Origin: CBDUXT01 sp965371245
GTDB taxonomy: Bacteria > Planctomycetota > Phycisphaerae > UBA1845
Length of the DNA: 64,000 nt
Direction: 5' to 3'
Assembly (NCBI GenBank): GCA_965371245.1
Contig: CBDUXT010000004.1
Location: forward strand, 52,665-116,664
The notes under the pieces were generated by a model. That model was given only the letters and a program-made list of their open reading frames with translations, searched no databases and was not told the origin of the DNA. This document shows, in pieces, positions 9,523 to 18,531 of this stretch (the first letter of the stretch is position 1; the number at the start of each line of letters is the position of its first letter). Position numbers and translations under genes: made by a program.

Positions 9523-10238
9523 AGGTACGCTTTCTGGTTGGATTCCTGGCTGTTTACCTCGCGCTGATGTGGCCTTGGTCTGGATGGCACCACGCCTGTC
9601 GCGACGCCTTTGTCGCTGTGGCGAACCGCGTCGTCGCTCAGCCTGCGTCCGCCGGCCCTCCGTGCGTGTTGTGCGAGAGCACCGGCTGGCGCGTTACGGA
9701 AAACGGTCGTATCCCCTGTGCGCCGCGCTTTCATCGCCGGATACTGCAACCGGTGGACGACAGAGGGAAGTCGGTCGATACCGTCCTGCAGGTCAAGGTG
9801 GAGGTGCAGGGCGTACCACAATGGCTTGAGATCGGCATCAGCAGCCGTCAGGTAGGCTACCTCCCCACCGCGGTCTTGTTGGCGCTGATTGTGGCCACGC
9901 CGATCGCCCTGACGCGTCGTCTTCGCTCGCTTGGTCTGGGGATCGTCCTGATCCACCTGTTCATCGCGTTGCGCATCGCCGTGATGCTCTTTTGGGGGTC
10001 GCACAAGGATTGGACACCCCCCACGCCCGGTGCGCCAGCTTTTTGGTCCAAGGCAATTGAGGCCGCGGTCATGTTCTTCGGGGTGGGGCAACCGATGGGC
10101 TACATCGCGCCGGTGGTCCTCTGGGTACTCGTTTCATTCCGTCGGGAGGATGTGGCCTCGCTTCTTGGCGCACCAGCGGGCGACGATTCACCCGACGATG
10201 GACCGCCCGCTACACAGGGCGATGCATCGTCCGCGTAG
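9519..10238 (+). CDS. exosortase-associated membrane protein
   Basis: 239 residues. ATG 9519-9521 overlaps the exosortase stop (TGA 9520-9522), so the two are translationally coupled. Predicted helices lie near residues 5-19 and in three further hydrophobic stretches (about 112-128, 136-155 and 198-216). A periplasmic segment between the first and second contains CVLCESTGW, a CxxC pair. It fits the membrane partner that accompanies exosortase H in other genomes; that is known only by co-occurrence. The longer upstream frame from 9417 overlaps the exosortase and is rejected. Confidence 0.75.
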   Translation: MKVRFLVGFLAVYLALMWPWSGWHHACRDAFVAVANRVVAQPASAGPPCVLCESTGWRVTENGRIPCAPRFHRRILQPVDDRGKSVDTVLQVKVEVQGVPQWLEIGISSRQVGYLPTAVLLALIVATPIALTRRLRSLGLGIVLIHLFIALRIAVMLFWGSHKDWTPPTPGAPAFWSKAIEAAVMFFGVGQPMGYIAPVVLWVLVSFRREDVASLLGAPAGDDSPDDGPPATQGDASSA

Positions 10239-10296
10239 GAGCCCGCCTGGGCACTGGGGACGCACTTGGGCAACGACGTACGCGCTCAACCCCCTG

Positions 10297-10324
10297 TTGC
10301 GAGTTGTTTTCGCCGATCTACAAT
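10297..10324 (+). promoter_or_regulatory. candidate promoter of the GH13-like gene
   Basis: TTGCGA (10297-10302), 16-base spacer, TACAAT (10319-10324), 104 bases before ATG 10428. Confidence 0.5.
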
Positions 10325-10427
10325 CCGCTCCGTAGCGGGGTGTTGGGAATCGGCGACCCTTGCCGATTCGTCGAACCCGGAAAAAACGAGCACCGATCGC
10401 TAGCGCGCGATCGATTGGAGAAAATGG

Positions 10428-12044
10428 ATGGGCACGCTCCGACGGTTGATCCTCCCGTTGCTGTTGGGACACTTCTTTTTCGCCCATGGTGCGCCGGTTT
10501 GCGAGGCGACTCGGCCGGAACCATGGCGACAGCCTGAGCCCTCCGCAGCCGGCACGTCGCGGTCCGCTCCGTCGGTTCCTTCCTGGGCGGCGGACGCACG
10601 CTGGTATCACGTCGTGGTTCCGCGTTTCCACAACGTTGACTCCACCGAAGGGTCTGGCGAAGGGAACCTGGCCGGGCTCGCAGTGCGATTGGGCTATCTC
10701 AAGGAGCTCGGGATCAATGCGCTGCTTCTTGACACCATCTTCCACGAGCGGTCCGCCGGAAAGCATCCGGCCGCTGACCTACGACACATTGACGATCGGA
10801 TCGGTCAAAGGGAGAGCCTCTCGCGGGTCATCGGGGAAACCACGGATCCGGGCACGTGGCGTTTTTCGGAGAGCGACCGACTCTTCCGGTCTTTCGTCAA
10901 GACGGCCCATGACCACGGCTTTCGCGTGGCGCTCGCTGTGGACATCGAACGAGTGGTCCGCGGACTGGCTGAGCCGGGCGATCTTCCCGGCTATTGGCTC
11001 GCGACCACCCGCCGATGGTCGGACCCGAACGCCGACGGCAATCCAAGCGACGGTGTGGACGGGTGGGTCGTGGCCGGTGTCGAACGGGCACCGCGAGGGC
11101 TTTGGCGAATCTGGCGCGCGCAGGTCAAGAAGCTCAATCGCAACGTCCTCCTCGTTGCCGATGTTGACAAGGACGCGCAGTCGTGGCTCGGCGAAGGCGG
11201 GTTCGATGTGGCGATCAACCGCGAAACGGGGGCAACGATCCGCCGATTCTTTGCGTCGATGCCATCCACCGCTCGCCTCGGCAAGTTCGTTGACGATCTG
11301 GTCGTCGCCTCAAAGAGCCCTTCGCCCGGCACTCGCAACGCCTCGCTTACTCCCATGGGCGGGCCGGGCGTCGTGCGGCTGCGGACGTTGCTGACCAAGA
11401 GTCTCGAGCGGTCGGAAAAGAAGACCGCCGTTCCGGCGACAGCGGGCAATGATCCATCCCTGGCGCGGCTTCGGTTGGCCACGTTCCTCGCCCAGTTCAG
11501 CCGGGGCGCGCCGGTGACGTTCTACGGCGACGAAGTGGGCATGTCCTATCGCCAGGGCGTGGCTGAGCCGGCGCCGATGTGGTGGCCTGACCTTCGCCAA
11601 CAAGCGATGGGGAACGGCGCGGGATACTACGCCCGTCTCGCCTCGCTGATCCGCTGGGTGGGGGCGCGCCGCGACGTGGACAAGCCGCTTCGGCGCGGCA
11701 GGTTCGAGAAGGTGATGGTCGATGAAGCCCGGCGCCTATTTGCCGTCGGCAGGTCATTGGGGAGCCAACGCGTGATCCTGGTCATGAACCTTTCGGACAC
11801 CAAACAAAAGATCATGCTCAAGGTTGGCACGCCCACGCAGATCGTCACGCTCCTGAGCCCGCACCTGTTGCCGGCGGGTGCGCGTCGCCCGGACGAGACC
11901 CCCCGCGTACCGGCCAACGTGCATGTTGCACCATTGGGAATGCTCGCCAGCGCGCAGCGCGTCAGCGACGCCGGCGAGATCCGGTTATGGGTCGATCCCA
12001 TGTCGGTGCGGCTGGTCTTGATGGGCGGCGATGAGCCCAAGTAG
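10428..12044 (+). CDS. exported GH13 alpha-amylase-fold protein with degenerate active site
   Basis: 538 residues, signal peptide (about 1-27), then a GH13-type barrel: WYHVVVPRF (59-67) is the first strand, GYLKELGINALLLD follows, and VTFYGDEVGM plus the C-terminal beta domain are typical. The conserved catalytic regions are altered. Region II, normally GFRxDxA, reads GWVVAG (212-217), with Ala216 where the nucleophile Asp should be and Val214 in place of Arg. Region III, normally GE, reads VADVD with Asp245 in place of the acid/base Glu. Region I lacks the Asn-His. It is probably a binding or structural pseudoenzyme; shifted residues cannot be excluded. GGAG (10417-10420) fixes the ATG. It follows the exosortase pair by 189 bases, and co-function is only suggested by proximity. 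Confidence 0.75.
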   Translation: MGTLRRLILPLLLGHFFFAHGAPVCEATRPEPWRQPEPSAAGTSRSAPSVPSWAADARWYHVVVPRFHNVDSTEGSGEGNLAGLAVRLGYLKELGINALLLDTIFHERSAGKHPAADLRHIDDRIGQRESLSRVIGETTDPGTWRFSESDRLFRSFVKTAHDHGFRVALAVDIERVVRGLAEPGDLPGYWLATTRRWSDPNADGNPSDGVDGWVVAGVERAPRGLWRIWRAQVKKLNRNVLLVADVDKDAQSWLGEGGFDVAINRETGATIRRFFASMPSTARLGKFVDDLVVASKSPSPGTRNASLTPMGGPGVVRLRTLLTKSLERSEKKTAVPATAGNDPSLARLRLATFLAQFSRGAPVTFYGDEVGMSYRQGVAEPAPMWWPDLRQQAMGNGAGYYARLASLIRWVGARRDVDKPLRRGRFEKVMVDEARRLFAVGRSLGSQRVILVMNLSDTKQKIMLKVGTPTQIVTLLSPHLLPAGARRPDETPRVPANVHVAPLGMLASAQRVSDAGEIRLWVDPMSVRLVLMGGDEPK

Positions 12045-12221
12045 AGCCGATGCCTTGGCCGTGCGGGAGCCTCGCCAGGCATGCTCTCGGAGCGTCCCTG
12101 TCACCCGCGCGCAACGTTTTGGGGCGTCAACATTGACCGGCCCGCGGCCCGCGGGCATCATTGATAGGAGCGGGCGCCGTTCCGCGTCCCGTGTCACCAG
12201 CCCACTGGGGAGCCTTGATCC

Positions 12222-12869
12222 ATGAGAGCCGTCGGAAAGACGATCCTCGAAATGTTGTTGCTTGGCTGCGTAGCGGTGGCCGTCGCCTTCATTGACCACG
12301 CCGTGCGGGCCAAGGGTTCGCTCGACGTCACCCGGAACTACTTCAGCCGGCGACCGATCGACCCGACCACGACGTCCCCGGCGACAGGGCACGCGGACGA
12401 CCCCAAGCCGGCCGGGGCTGACTCATCGGGGATCGTAAAGGCCGCCCCTTCCGAGGCGACCACCAAGACCGTGGCCGCACCGGCGGTGGAAGCTCACTTG
12501 GACTACGACTACCAGGACATTTCCTTCGCGGAGGTTCAGGCGGTCTTCAACGACCCAGCGACGGCCTCCGGTGCCAACGTCTTCATCGACGCTCGCAACG
12601 ATGACTCGTACGAGGAAGGCCACATCCCCGGGGCCTTGCAGTGCGATCATTATGAGCTCGACAACTATCTGCCGAACGTGTTGCCCCTGGCCGAGGGTGC
12701 TGAAAAGGTCATCGTGTATTGCAACGGCGGAGACTGCGAGGACAGTATTTTCATGTGCCAGGACTTGATCACCGCCGGCATCTCTTATGACAATCTCTAC
12801 CTGTTTTCCGGCGGCTGGCAGGCATGGAAGGCCGGCGGCATGCCGATCGACACCGGGCGCGAGGAGTAG
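12222..12869 (+). CDS. membrane-anchored rhodanese-domain protein
   Basis: 215 residues. N-terminal membrane segment (about 8-25), a low-complexity linker (45-92), then a rhodanese domain (about 97-212). The active-site loop is YCNGGDCED with Cys167, which would carry the persulfide; FIDARNDDSYEEGHIPGA is the classic CH2A-type segment. It should act outside the cytoplasm in sulfur transfer or thiol chemistry. The next gene starts 5 bases after its stop and encodes a DoxX/MauE-type membrane protein, so the two probably work as a pair. Confidence 0.87.
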   Translation: MRAVGKTILEMLLLGCVAVAVAFIDHAVRAKGSLDVTRNYFSRRPIDPTTTSPATGHADDPKPAGADSSGIVKAAPSEATTKTVAAPAVEAHLDYDYQDISFAEVQAVFNDPATASGANVFIDARNDDSYEEGHIPGALQCDHYELDNYLPNVLPLAEGAEKVIVYCNGGDCEDSIFMCQDLITAGISYDNLYLFSGGWQAWKAGGMPIDTGREE

Positions 12870-12874
12870 GGGCG

Positions 12875-13498
12875 TTGGCCGGTAGAAAATCGCTCATCAG
12901 TCGCCTGGACGAGCCCTCCATTCCCGTGGTCTTTCTGCTACGCTTGTTTCTGGGCGGGCTCTTCGTGTACATGGGGGTCCACAAGATCGGCGACCCGGTC
13001 GCGTTCCTCAAACAAATCCGCCTCTACGAAATGTTGCCGGAGACGCCGCCGTACTACCTCGTCGGCAGTGCGATCGTGCTTCCCTGGCTGGAGGTGGTCT
13101 GCGGGGTTGCGCTCGTGCTCGGGCTCTGGCGCCGCGGTGCAGGGGCCGTCATCACCATCATGTTGGCCGTCTTCACCCCCGCGATTTTTCTACGCGCATG
13201 GGCCATCCATACCACCGACGGGACGCCCTTTTTCGAGATCGCGTTCGACTGCGGCTGCGGCGGCGGCCCGGTTGTCATCTGGAAGAAGCTGCTCGAGAAC
13301 ACCGGGCTGTTCTTGCTCGGAATCCTGATGGTGGCGTCGCGATCGAATTGTTGTTGCCTTCAGCGCCTGTTCGATCGTAGCCCCGGCATCGGCAAAGCCT
13401 GCCATCGCTGCGGTCAGCCCCTCACCAATACAAGCGACACCTTGTGTCGGACCTGCTCGGAATCGACCGAGCCCGCGACCGCCGGTTCTGTTGTCTGA
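12875..13498 (+). CDS. DoxX/MauE-family membrane protein with C-terminal zinc-ribbon-like tail
   Basis: About 207 residues with four membrane helices typical of the DoxX/MauE fold, including LRLFLGGLFVYMGVHKI and the CGCGGG loop in place of the usual CGCFG. The C-terminal tail holds CHRCGQ and CRTC, a treble-Cys-pair ribbon rarely seen in this family. TTG 12875 has GAGGAG (12861-12866) at good spacing, overlapping the rhodanese stop; the longer frame from 12824 lies inside the rhodanese gene. With the rhodanese it may form a small thiol or sulfide oxidation module in the membrane; this is inference from the pairing. Confidence 0.8.
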   Translation: MAGRKSLISRLDEPSIPVVFLLRLFLGGLFVYMGVHKIGDPVAFLKQIRLYEMLPETPPYYLVGSAIVLPWLEVVCGVALVLGLWRRGAGAVITIMLAVFTPAIFLRAWAIHTTDGTPFFEIAFDCGCGGGPVVIWKKLLENTGLFLLGILMVASRSNCCCLQRLFDRSPGIGKACHRCGQPLTNTSDTLCRTCSESTEPATAGSVV

Positions 13499-13561
13499 TG
13501 GGGCGCGTCGATCTTCGCCCGGGCCGATCAGCCGCCACCGATCGGGTTTTATCTACCAGTG

Positions 13562-14209
13562 CTACGGCTTCTGGTCGGCCTGTGTTGTGAATGGCGTTGC
13601 ACATTCCGGGCATCTAGGCTCCGGCAAGCCCCGAAGATCATAGCCGCAGGCAAGGCATTGGCCGTGTTTTCGTCGTCGATGACGACGAAGTGGACCACGA
13701 ACAAAGGCAATAGGGGGGTACGGGGCTGAAAGAACAAATAGCACCCAAAGAGGGCACGTCACAGTTACCACGCTCATGCTTCGATACGCTTGATACTTGC
13801 CTCGATGTTCCGGGCGAAAGTCCCATGCATCGGCCCTTAGGTTCAGCGGGCCGAAGTCTTGAGCGCGACGATATGATATCTTCTGTAGCTCTCGATAGAA
13901 AACATCAAGACCGACGACCACGTTCTGCTTGCGAGTGTATATGGAGGCCTGGTAGGTTTCATCAACTCCTTCATGGAGCCGGAACTCTACTTCCCATTCC
14001 GCGCCACCAAGGGATGCTTTATACACCAGACCAAGGGTTTGAAGCACCGCCAAAGGCAGAAGATAATTGGCTGCCCAAGCGGTTCCCGATACCAGCGCGA
14101 CGATCGCAAGAACAGCAGTGATGGCGTTACGTAGAGCTTTTCTTGTTGCTGTCAATGCTCGATGCAAGACGTTCTCTTCTTTCTGATGGAACTGTGCTGA
14201 GTAACTCAT
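13562..14209 (-). CDS. membrane protein with planctomycete-type C-terminal zinc ribbon
   Basis: 215 residues, function unknown. Two hydrophobic segments (about residues 27-60 and 148-168) flank an extracytoplasmic domain, and the C-terminus holds CLACGYDLRGLPEPRCPEC, a four-Cys ribbon on the cytoplasmic side. The same ribbon occurs in the unrelated gene at 24016. GGAGAGGAG stands directly upstream of the ATG, which supports the start. It is convergent with the DoxX gene. Confidence 0.75.
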   Translation of the reverse strand: MSYSAQFHQKEENVLHRALTATRKALRNAITAVLAIVALVSGTAWAANYLLPLAVLQTLGLVYKASLGGAEWEVEFRLHEGVDETYQASIYTRKQNVVVGLDVFYRELQKISYRRAQDFGPLNLRADAWDFRPEHRGKYQAYRSMSVVTVTCPLWVLFVLSAPYPPIAFVRGPLRRHRRRKHGQCLACGYDLRGLPEPRCPECATPFTTQADQKP

Positions 14210-14538
14210 CTCCTCTCCAAACGCAAGTTTTCGTATTTCTGTTGTGCCTCCTTAGTAGGGTTCGTGGGGGCATCGGATCGCCGCACGAGGTGGAAGACGA
14301 GGTTCTTGGAAGCTCGCGGGTCGATTGTTCCGCTGCGCCAAGCTGTTCAGGGCTGACATTCTTCTTGATGGCGTTCTTCTTACGGTCATCTGAGCAGCTC
14401 CTCAGCTCTCGGCTCGCGACCCTGTCCCCCGTCGCTCGCCCTGACGAGTGACGCGAGCGGGCCACGGTCGATGCGGTGTTTCGCGGGCAGCGCTCGGACG
14501 GGCTCCTTGAGGCTTCAGTCGAGTAGGTCAGGCGGCTC

Positions 14539-14562
14539 GTAGGGCAGGCTATTGCCTGCCGT
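14539..14562 (+). repeat. dispersed palindrome, family A, copy 1
   Basis: Starts GTAGGGCAGGCTATTGCC and forms a near-perfect stem around CTATTG. A reverse copy lies at 14642-14664; other copies at 20338, 20373 and 24594. Confidence 0.85.
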
Positions 14563-14641
14563 CCCGTCCGGGCGCGTACCAGTCCGTCTCGACGTTCATC
14601 GAGATACATGACAGAACGAAAACGTGAGCGGCTAGCGCTCG

Positions 14642-14664
14642 CGGCAGGCAATAGCCTGCCCTAC
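14642..14664 (-). repeat. dispersed palindrome, family A, copy 2
   Basis: CGGCAGGCAATAGCCTGC followed by CCTAC, the reverse complement of the copy at 14539. The two can pair across 80 bases. Confidence 0.85.
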
Positions 14665-14863
14665 ATGGATTGTTCGCGCCCTGTCCGAGGGCTTGCGCCC
14701 ACGGCTCTGACTCCGCGTGCCGCCGTCAAGATGAACTTGTACTACCCGCCACACCTGGTCCGGCTTTTTACTTGTGAACAATTGCCCTTCCGTCGATGAT
14801 CCACAACATTGACGCTGGTTGACGCCGCTACCTTCGGCGCCGTCATCACGAAGGAGCCCGCCG

Positions 14864-16039
14864 ATGAAGCTTGCCCGCCGCATCCTTGAACTGGCCGAGT
14901 CCGCGACCCTGGCCGTCACCGCGACGGCCGCGCGCATGAAGGCGGCCGGAATCGACGTTATCAGCTTTGGCGCGGGCGAACCGGACTTCGATACCCCCTC
15001 GTTTATCAAGGAGGTGGGTGTACGGGCGATCGAGTCGGGGCAGACGCGCTACTCGAAACCGGCGTCGGGCTTGCCTGAGCTGAAGACGGCCATCTGCAAG
15101 AAGCTCGCCCGCGACAACGCGCTGACCTACTCGCCGGAGCAGGTGATCGTCACCGCCGGCGGCAAGATGGCGCTCTACCTGGCGATTCAAGCGCTGGTCG
15201 ATCCGGGCGACGAAGTCATCATCCCCAAGCCCTACTGGGTGAGCTATCCGGAGATCGTCAAGCTGGCGGGCGGCGTGCCCGTGTTTGCCAGCGGCCCGGA
15301 GGACAATGACTACCGCTTGACACCCGGTGCCCTCGGTGCGGCGCTGACGGATCGAACCCGAGGCCTGATCCTCAACTCCCCATCGAACCCCAGCGGCGTG
15401 ACCTATGCCCCCGACGAGATTCGTTCGCTGGCCACGGTTGTCCAGGACCGCGATGTCTGGGTCATCTCGGACGAAATATACGACCGGCTCCTTTACGGCG
15501 GCGCCTCGACGCTGAGCTTCGCGGCCGCCTCGCAAAGGGCCTACGCCCAAACGATCACGATGAACAGCGCGTCAAAGACCTATGCCATGACCGGATGGCG
15601 CATGGCGTACGCAGCCGGTCCCGTGGACGTGATCAAGGCGATGGCCAAGCTCCAGACCCAGACGACCAGCGGCACCGTGACGTTCAACCAGCTTGCGCTC
15701 GCGGAAGCGCTGCGGTCGGATCGTGGGTCGGTCGAGACGATGCGCGCCGAGTTCGAGCGGCGCGGACGGGTCATGCACGGTCGTCTCGTATCGATGCCGG
15801 GGGTGCGCTGCCCCAAGCCGACCGGGGCGTTCTACTGTTTTCCCAACGTGTCGGCCTCGTACGAACGGCTCGGCGTCGCCGGCTCGATTGAGTTCGCCGC
15901 GCGGCTGCTCGAAGACGCGCGGGTCGCGGTCGTTCCCGGCGTCGCGTTCGGGCTCGATCAGCACGTCCGCCTCTCGTTCGCCACGGGCATGGACCAGATC
16001 GAGGCGGGTCTCGAGCGGATCGAGGGCTTCCTTTCCTGA
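14864..16039 (+). CDS. aspC: class I aminotransferase, aspartate aminotransferase type
   Basis: Cytoplasmic PLP enzyme that moves the amino group between aspartate (or a related amino acid) and 2-oxoglutarate. 391 residues, the usual length of the I-gamma aspartate aminotransferase subfamily. Landmarks: FGAGEPDFDTP at the N-terminus, Asn175 in SPSNPSG, Asp203 and Tyr206 in SDEIYD, and the Schiff-base Lys238 in NSASKTYAMTGWR; a C-terminal Arg in VRLSFA would bind the substrate carboxylate. AAGGAG (14851-14856) fixes the ATG. Specificity towards prephenate or aromatic acids is possible in this subfamily. The gene stands alone. Confidence 0.9.
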   Translation: MKLARRILELAESATLAVTATAARMKAAGIDVISFGAGEPDFDTPSFIKEVGVRAIESGQTRYSKPASGLPELKTAICKKLARDNALTYSPEQVIVTAGGKMALYLAIQALVDPGDEVIIPKPYWVSYPEIVKLAGGVPVFASGPEDNDYRLTPGALGAALTDRTRGLILNSPSNPSGVTYAPDEIRSLATVVQDRDVWVISDEIYDRLLYGGASTLSFAAASQRAYAQTITMNSASKTYAMTGWRMAYAAGPVDVIKAMAKLQTQTTSGTVTFNQLALAEALRSDRGSVETMRAEFERRGRVMHGRLVSMPGVRCPKPTGAFYCFPNVSASYERLGVAGSIEFAARLLEDARVAVVPGVAFGLDQHVRLSFATGMDQIEAGLERIEGFLS

Positions 16040-16083
16040 AGCGGGTGAGCTTGGTTGCGTGACAGAATCGGCGTTACGCACTC

Positions 16084-16157
16084 TTCAGAGCACCGGGCGC
16101 GAGCCCGGTGACACCTTGACGAGGTGGTCCGCCGGCCGGCGCCGGCGGCTCTGACTC
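16084..16157. repeat. dispersed repeat, family B
   Basis: TTCAGAGCACCGGGCGCGAG, then CCCGGTGAC, a GC-rich palindrome and GGCTCTGACTCGGC. The same left and right modules flank each other at 23507-23600, and the right module alone is at 14689. It lies between two convergent genes, where it may act in termination. Confidence 0.75.
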
Positions 16158-16211
16158 GGCATTACCCGTCCCACCGGAAATGTCGCGGACGCGGCGAGCT
16201 TGCCGCTCCGG

Positions 16212-17714
16212 TCACGGGCGGTCGGGGCGCTTGACGTCGTATTTCTTGACGCGATAGCGCAGATTGTCTCGGCTGATCCCCAGGATGCGCGCGGCTTGGG
16301 ATTGGTTCCAATCGCATTCCTCGAGCGCCTTGACGACCATCGACCGTTCGTTGTCGCGCAGGCTTCGACCGCCGGCTCCCCCCGGTTGATCGCCGCTGGT
16401 GAGTTCCGGCGGAAGGTGCGTGGGCAAGAGTTCTGCCTCGTCCGCAAGCAGAACGGCGCGTTCGATGACGTTGGCCAGCTCGCGGATGTTGCCGGGCCAG
16501 GCGTAGGCGGTCAGAAGATTGATCGCCTCGAGCGAGGGCCGACGCTTCCCACCGCCGACCTTGGCGCACGCGCTGGTAAGGAAATGTTCGACCAGAGCCG
16601 GGATGTCTCCGCGCCGATCGCGAAGCGGCGGCAGTGTGATGGGGAAGACGTTGAGTCGGTAATAGAGATCTTCGCGGAACTTTTTCTCGGCGATGGCGGT
16701 CTTGAGGTCGCGATTGGTGGCCGCGATGATCCGCACGTCGCAGGAGATCGTCTTGATCCCGCCGACACGCGTAAATGTTTGCTCTTGAAGAAGCCGGAGA
16801 AGCTTTACCTGCGTGGACGCGCTGATGTCGCCGATCTCGTCAAGAAAGAGCGTTCCGTGGTCGGCCAACTCGAATCGGCCGAGGTGCTGCGCCGTTGCCC
16901 CCGTGAACGCGCCCTTTTCGTGACCGAACAGCTCACTCTCCAGCAGCGTCTCGGCCAGGGCGGCGCAGTTGACGGCGACAAAGGCGTTGTCTCGTCGGGT
17001 CGAGGCCGCGTGAACGTACTTGGCCAGCACCTCCTTGCCGGTTCCCGTCTCTCCGACGAGAAGCACGGTGGAGCCGGTCGGCGCGACGCGATCGGCCAGG
17101 GCGAGCATCTCTACAACCGGCGGCGACGAGCCGATGATGCGCGCACCGTCCAAGACCGACCCGCGTAGCGCGAGGTTCTCTTTGCGCAGGCGCTCGTGTG
17201 CCAGCGCGTTCCGCGCGGCACAAGCGGCGAGATTGGCAAAAATCTCGAGAAGCTTCTCGTCCCGTTGGTCGAATACGCCGGTATCGACGCGATTGATCAC
17301 CTCGAGAACGCCGATGGGCTGGGACTTGTAGACCATGGGGGCGGCAATCATGCCTCGGGTCTTGAACTCGCCCTGCTCGTCGATGCCGCGGAAGAAGTCC
17401 GGGTTTGCGGAGACGTCGAGGACGTTCTCGGCCCGCCCGGTGCGTATCACATGCCCGGCAATGCCGAGATCGGCGTCGAACTCTCGCCCGATGAGTGCCT
17501 CGCTTCTGACACCGTAGGCGGCGGCAAAGACCAGTCGGCTGCGCGCTCGATCGAGGGTGAGCACGCTGGCAGCCTCGGCGCGCAGCACACCGGCGGCGCC
17601 GCGGGCGATCTGATCGAGTACGACGGTCAGCTCCAGCGTCGAGTTGATCGCGGCGGAAGCCTCGGTCAGCGCCGTTAGGGTTTCGAGTGGGAACTCATAG
17701 GACGCGAGGTTCAT
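16212..17714 (-). CDS. sigma-54-dependent activator with N-terminal GAF domain
   Basis: 500 residues. GAF sensor (about 15-170), AAA+ domain (about 190-425) with Walker A GETGTGKE (221-228), the sigma-54 contact loop GAFTGA (268-273), Walker B LFLDEIG (289-295) and WPGNIREL (406-413), and a Fis-type helix-turn-helix at the C-terminus (about 455-492, NQSQAARILGISRDNLRYR). It remodels sigma-54 polymerase at distant enhancers, gated by a ligand on the GAF domain (FhlA/NifA style) rather than phosphorylation. ATG 17714 has GGAG upstream; a longer frame to 18212 overlaps the transpeptidase gene and is rejected. It follows that gene on the same strand after 70 bases. Confidence 0.92.
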   Translation of the reverse strand: MNLASYEFPLETLTALTEASAAINSTLELTVVLDQIARGAAGVLRAEAASVLTLDRARSRLVFAAAYGVRSEALIGREFDADLGIAGHVIRTGRAENVLDVSANPDFFRGIDEQGEFKTRGMIAAPMVYKSQPIGVLEVINRVDTGVFDQRDEKLLEIFANLAACAARNALAHERLRKENLALRGSVLDGARIIGSSPPVVEMLALADRVAPTGSTVLLVGETGTGKEVLAKYVHAASTRRDNAFVAVNCAALAETLLESELFGHEKGAFTGATAQHLGRFELADHGTLFLDEIGDISASTQVKLLRLLQEQTFTRVGGIKTISCDVRIIAATNRDLKTAIAEKKFREDLYYRLNVFPITLPPLRDRRGDIPALVEHFLTSACAKVGGGKRRPSLEAINLLTAYAWPGNIRELANVIERAVLLADEAELLPTHLPPELTSGDQPGGAGGRSLRDNERSMVVKALEECDWNQSQAARILGISRDNLRYRVKKYDVKRPDRP

Positions 17715-17784
17715 CAAGGGCTCCGCCTGCCGCGGGGTTCGGGCACGCCGCCGGCGCACGTTCCGACGAGCATCACCGAACGCT

Positions 17785-18408
17785 CTATGGGAGAATCTCC
17801 ACCGGATCCCCGATTCGCAAGACCGAGAAGAGTTCCTCAATGTGCTCGTCCGACAGGGCGATACATCCGCCGGTCCAGTCGCGACCGACTCGCCGCCCGT
17901 GAATGCCGATCCCTCCTCCAAGGCCGGTTCCCCAGTCGGGACATCGCTGGTCGGCCAGCGCGCGGCGGATGGCGGCCGCCTCCCCGGGCGAGACGAGCCC
18001 TCGCTCGAGGCCCCATTGCGTCGTGGGGAGGTCCGGATAATCGATACCGATGAAGCGGTGGTATGGGCTGTCAGCCTTCTTGATGACGGCCCGGAACCGC
18101 CCCTCCGGGGTTCGCCCGTCTTCTCTGCGCCGTTTCGGACCCAGAGGCGCCACGCCCAGGTCGATGGCGTAGGTTCGGACGAGCGATTCACCGTCGAAGA
18201 GGTGTAGGACACGGCTGGACTTCATCACGACCACGCGCGGAGACGCCACCGCCAAGACCGGATCACGTTCCGGTTGCACACCACTACCCGCGGTGGTTTC
18301 CAGCGCTATCGCCACAATGAGCAGGAGTCCTCCCACGGCGACACAGCCCGTGGAGGCTTCCGCTCTTTTTCGGCGGTGCAAGAAGCGGTCGTGCGTCTGG
18401 CAGGACAT
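17785..18408 (-). CDS. membrane-anchored L,D-transpeptidase (YkuD fold)
   Basis: Cell-wall or envelope cross-linking enzyme of the YkuD family, 207 residues from ATG 18408. A signal anchor (about 22-38) precedes the catalytic domain, with His170 in GIGIHG and nucleophile Cys182 in TGGCIALS. An alternative ATG at 18453 adds 15 residues; the still longer frame to 18783 runs antisense to the sigma-factor gene. Peptidoglycan is reduced but present in planctomycetes, so a role in 3-3 cross-links or lipoprotein attachment is plausible. Divergent from the sigma factor at 18532. Confidence 0.83.
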   Translation of the reverse strand: MSCQTHDRFLHRRKRAEASTGCVAVGGLLLIVAIALETTAGSGVQPERDPVLAVASPRVVVMKSSRVLHLFDGESLVRTYAIDLGVAPLGPKRRREDGRTPEGRFRAVIKKADSPYHRFIGIDYPDLPTTQWGLERGLVSPGEAAAIRRALADQRCPDWGTGLGGGIGIHGRRVGRDWTGGCIALSDEHIEELFSVLRIGDPVEILP

Positions 18409-18531
18409 CTCGATCCATCGTCCCGGGCACGGGAACACCCGATATTCGTCCATGAACCGCCGCAACCGTAGGCCCCCGGCATGTTCCCTGGACCCGTACC
18501 TGTGGCGGAAACAGAAGCATACAATGGGGCA

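Larger units (their letters stand above)
14210..14863. other. repeat-rich intergenic region
   Basis: About 650 bases without a convincing gene. It holds two inverted copies of a dispersed palindrome (14539-14562 and 14642-14664) and a copy of a second repeat containing CTTGCGCCCACGGCTCTGAC (about 14689-14730). Short frames on both strands follow the repeats and are not supported. Confidence 0.7.

Noticed and set aside
9093..10091. 332-residue reverse frame
   Set aside because: Antisense to the exosortase and its partner; no family features.
14127..14651. 174-residue reverse frame through the repeat region
   Set aside because: It reads through family A palindromes and overlaps the start of the zinc-ribbon gene.
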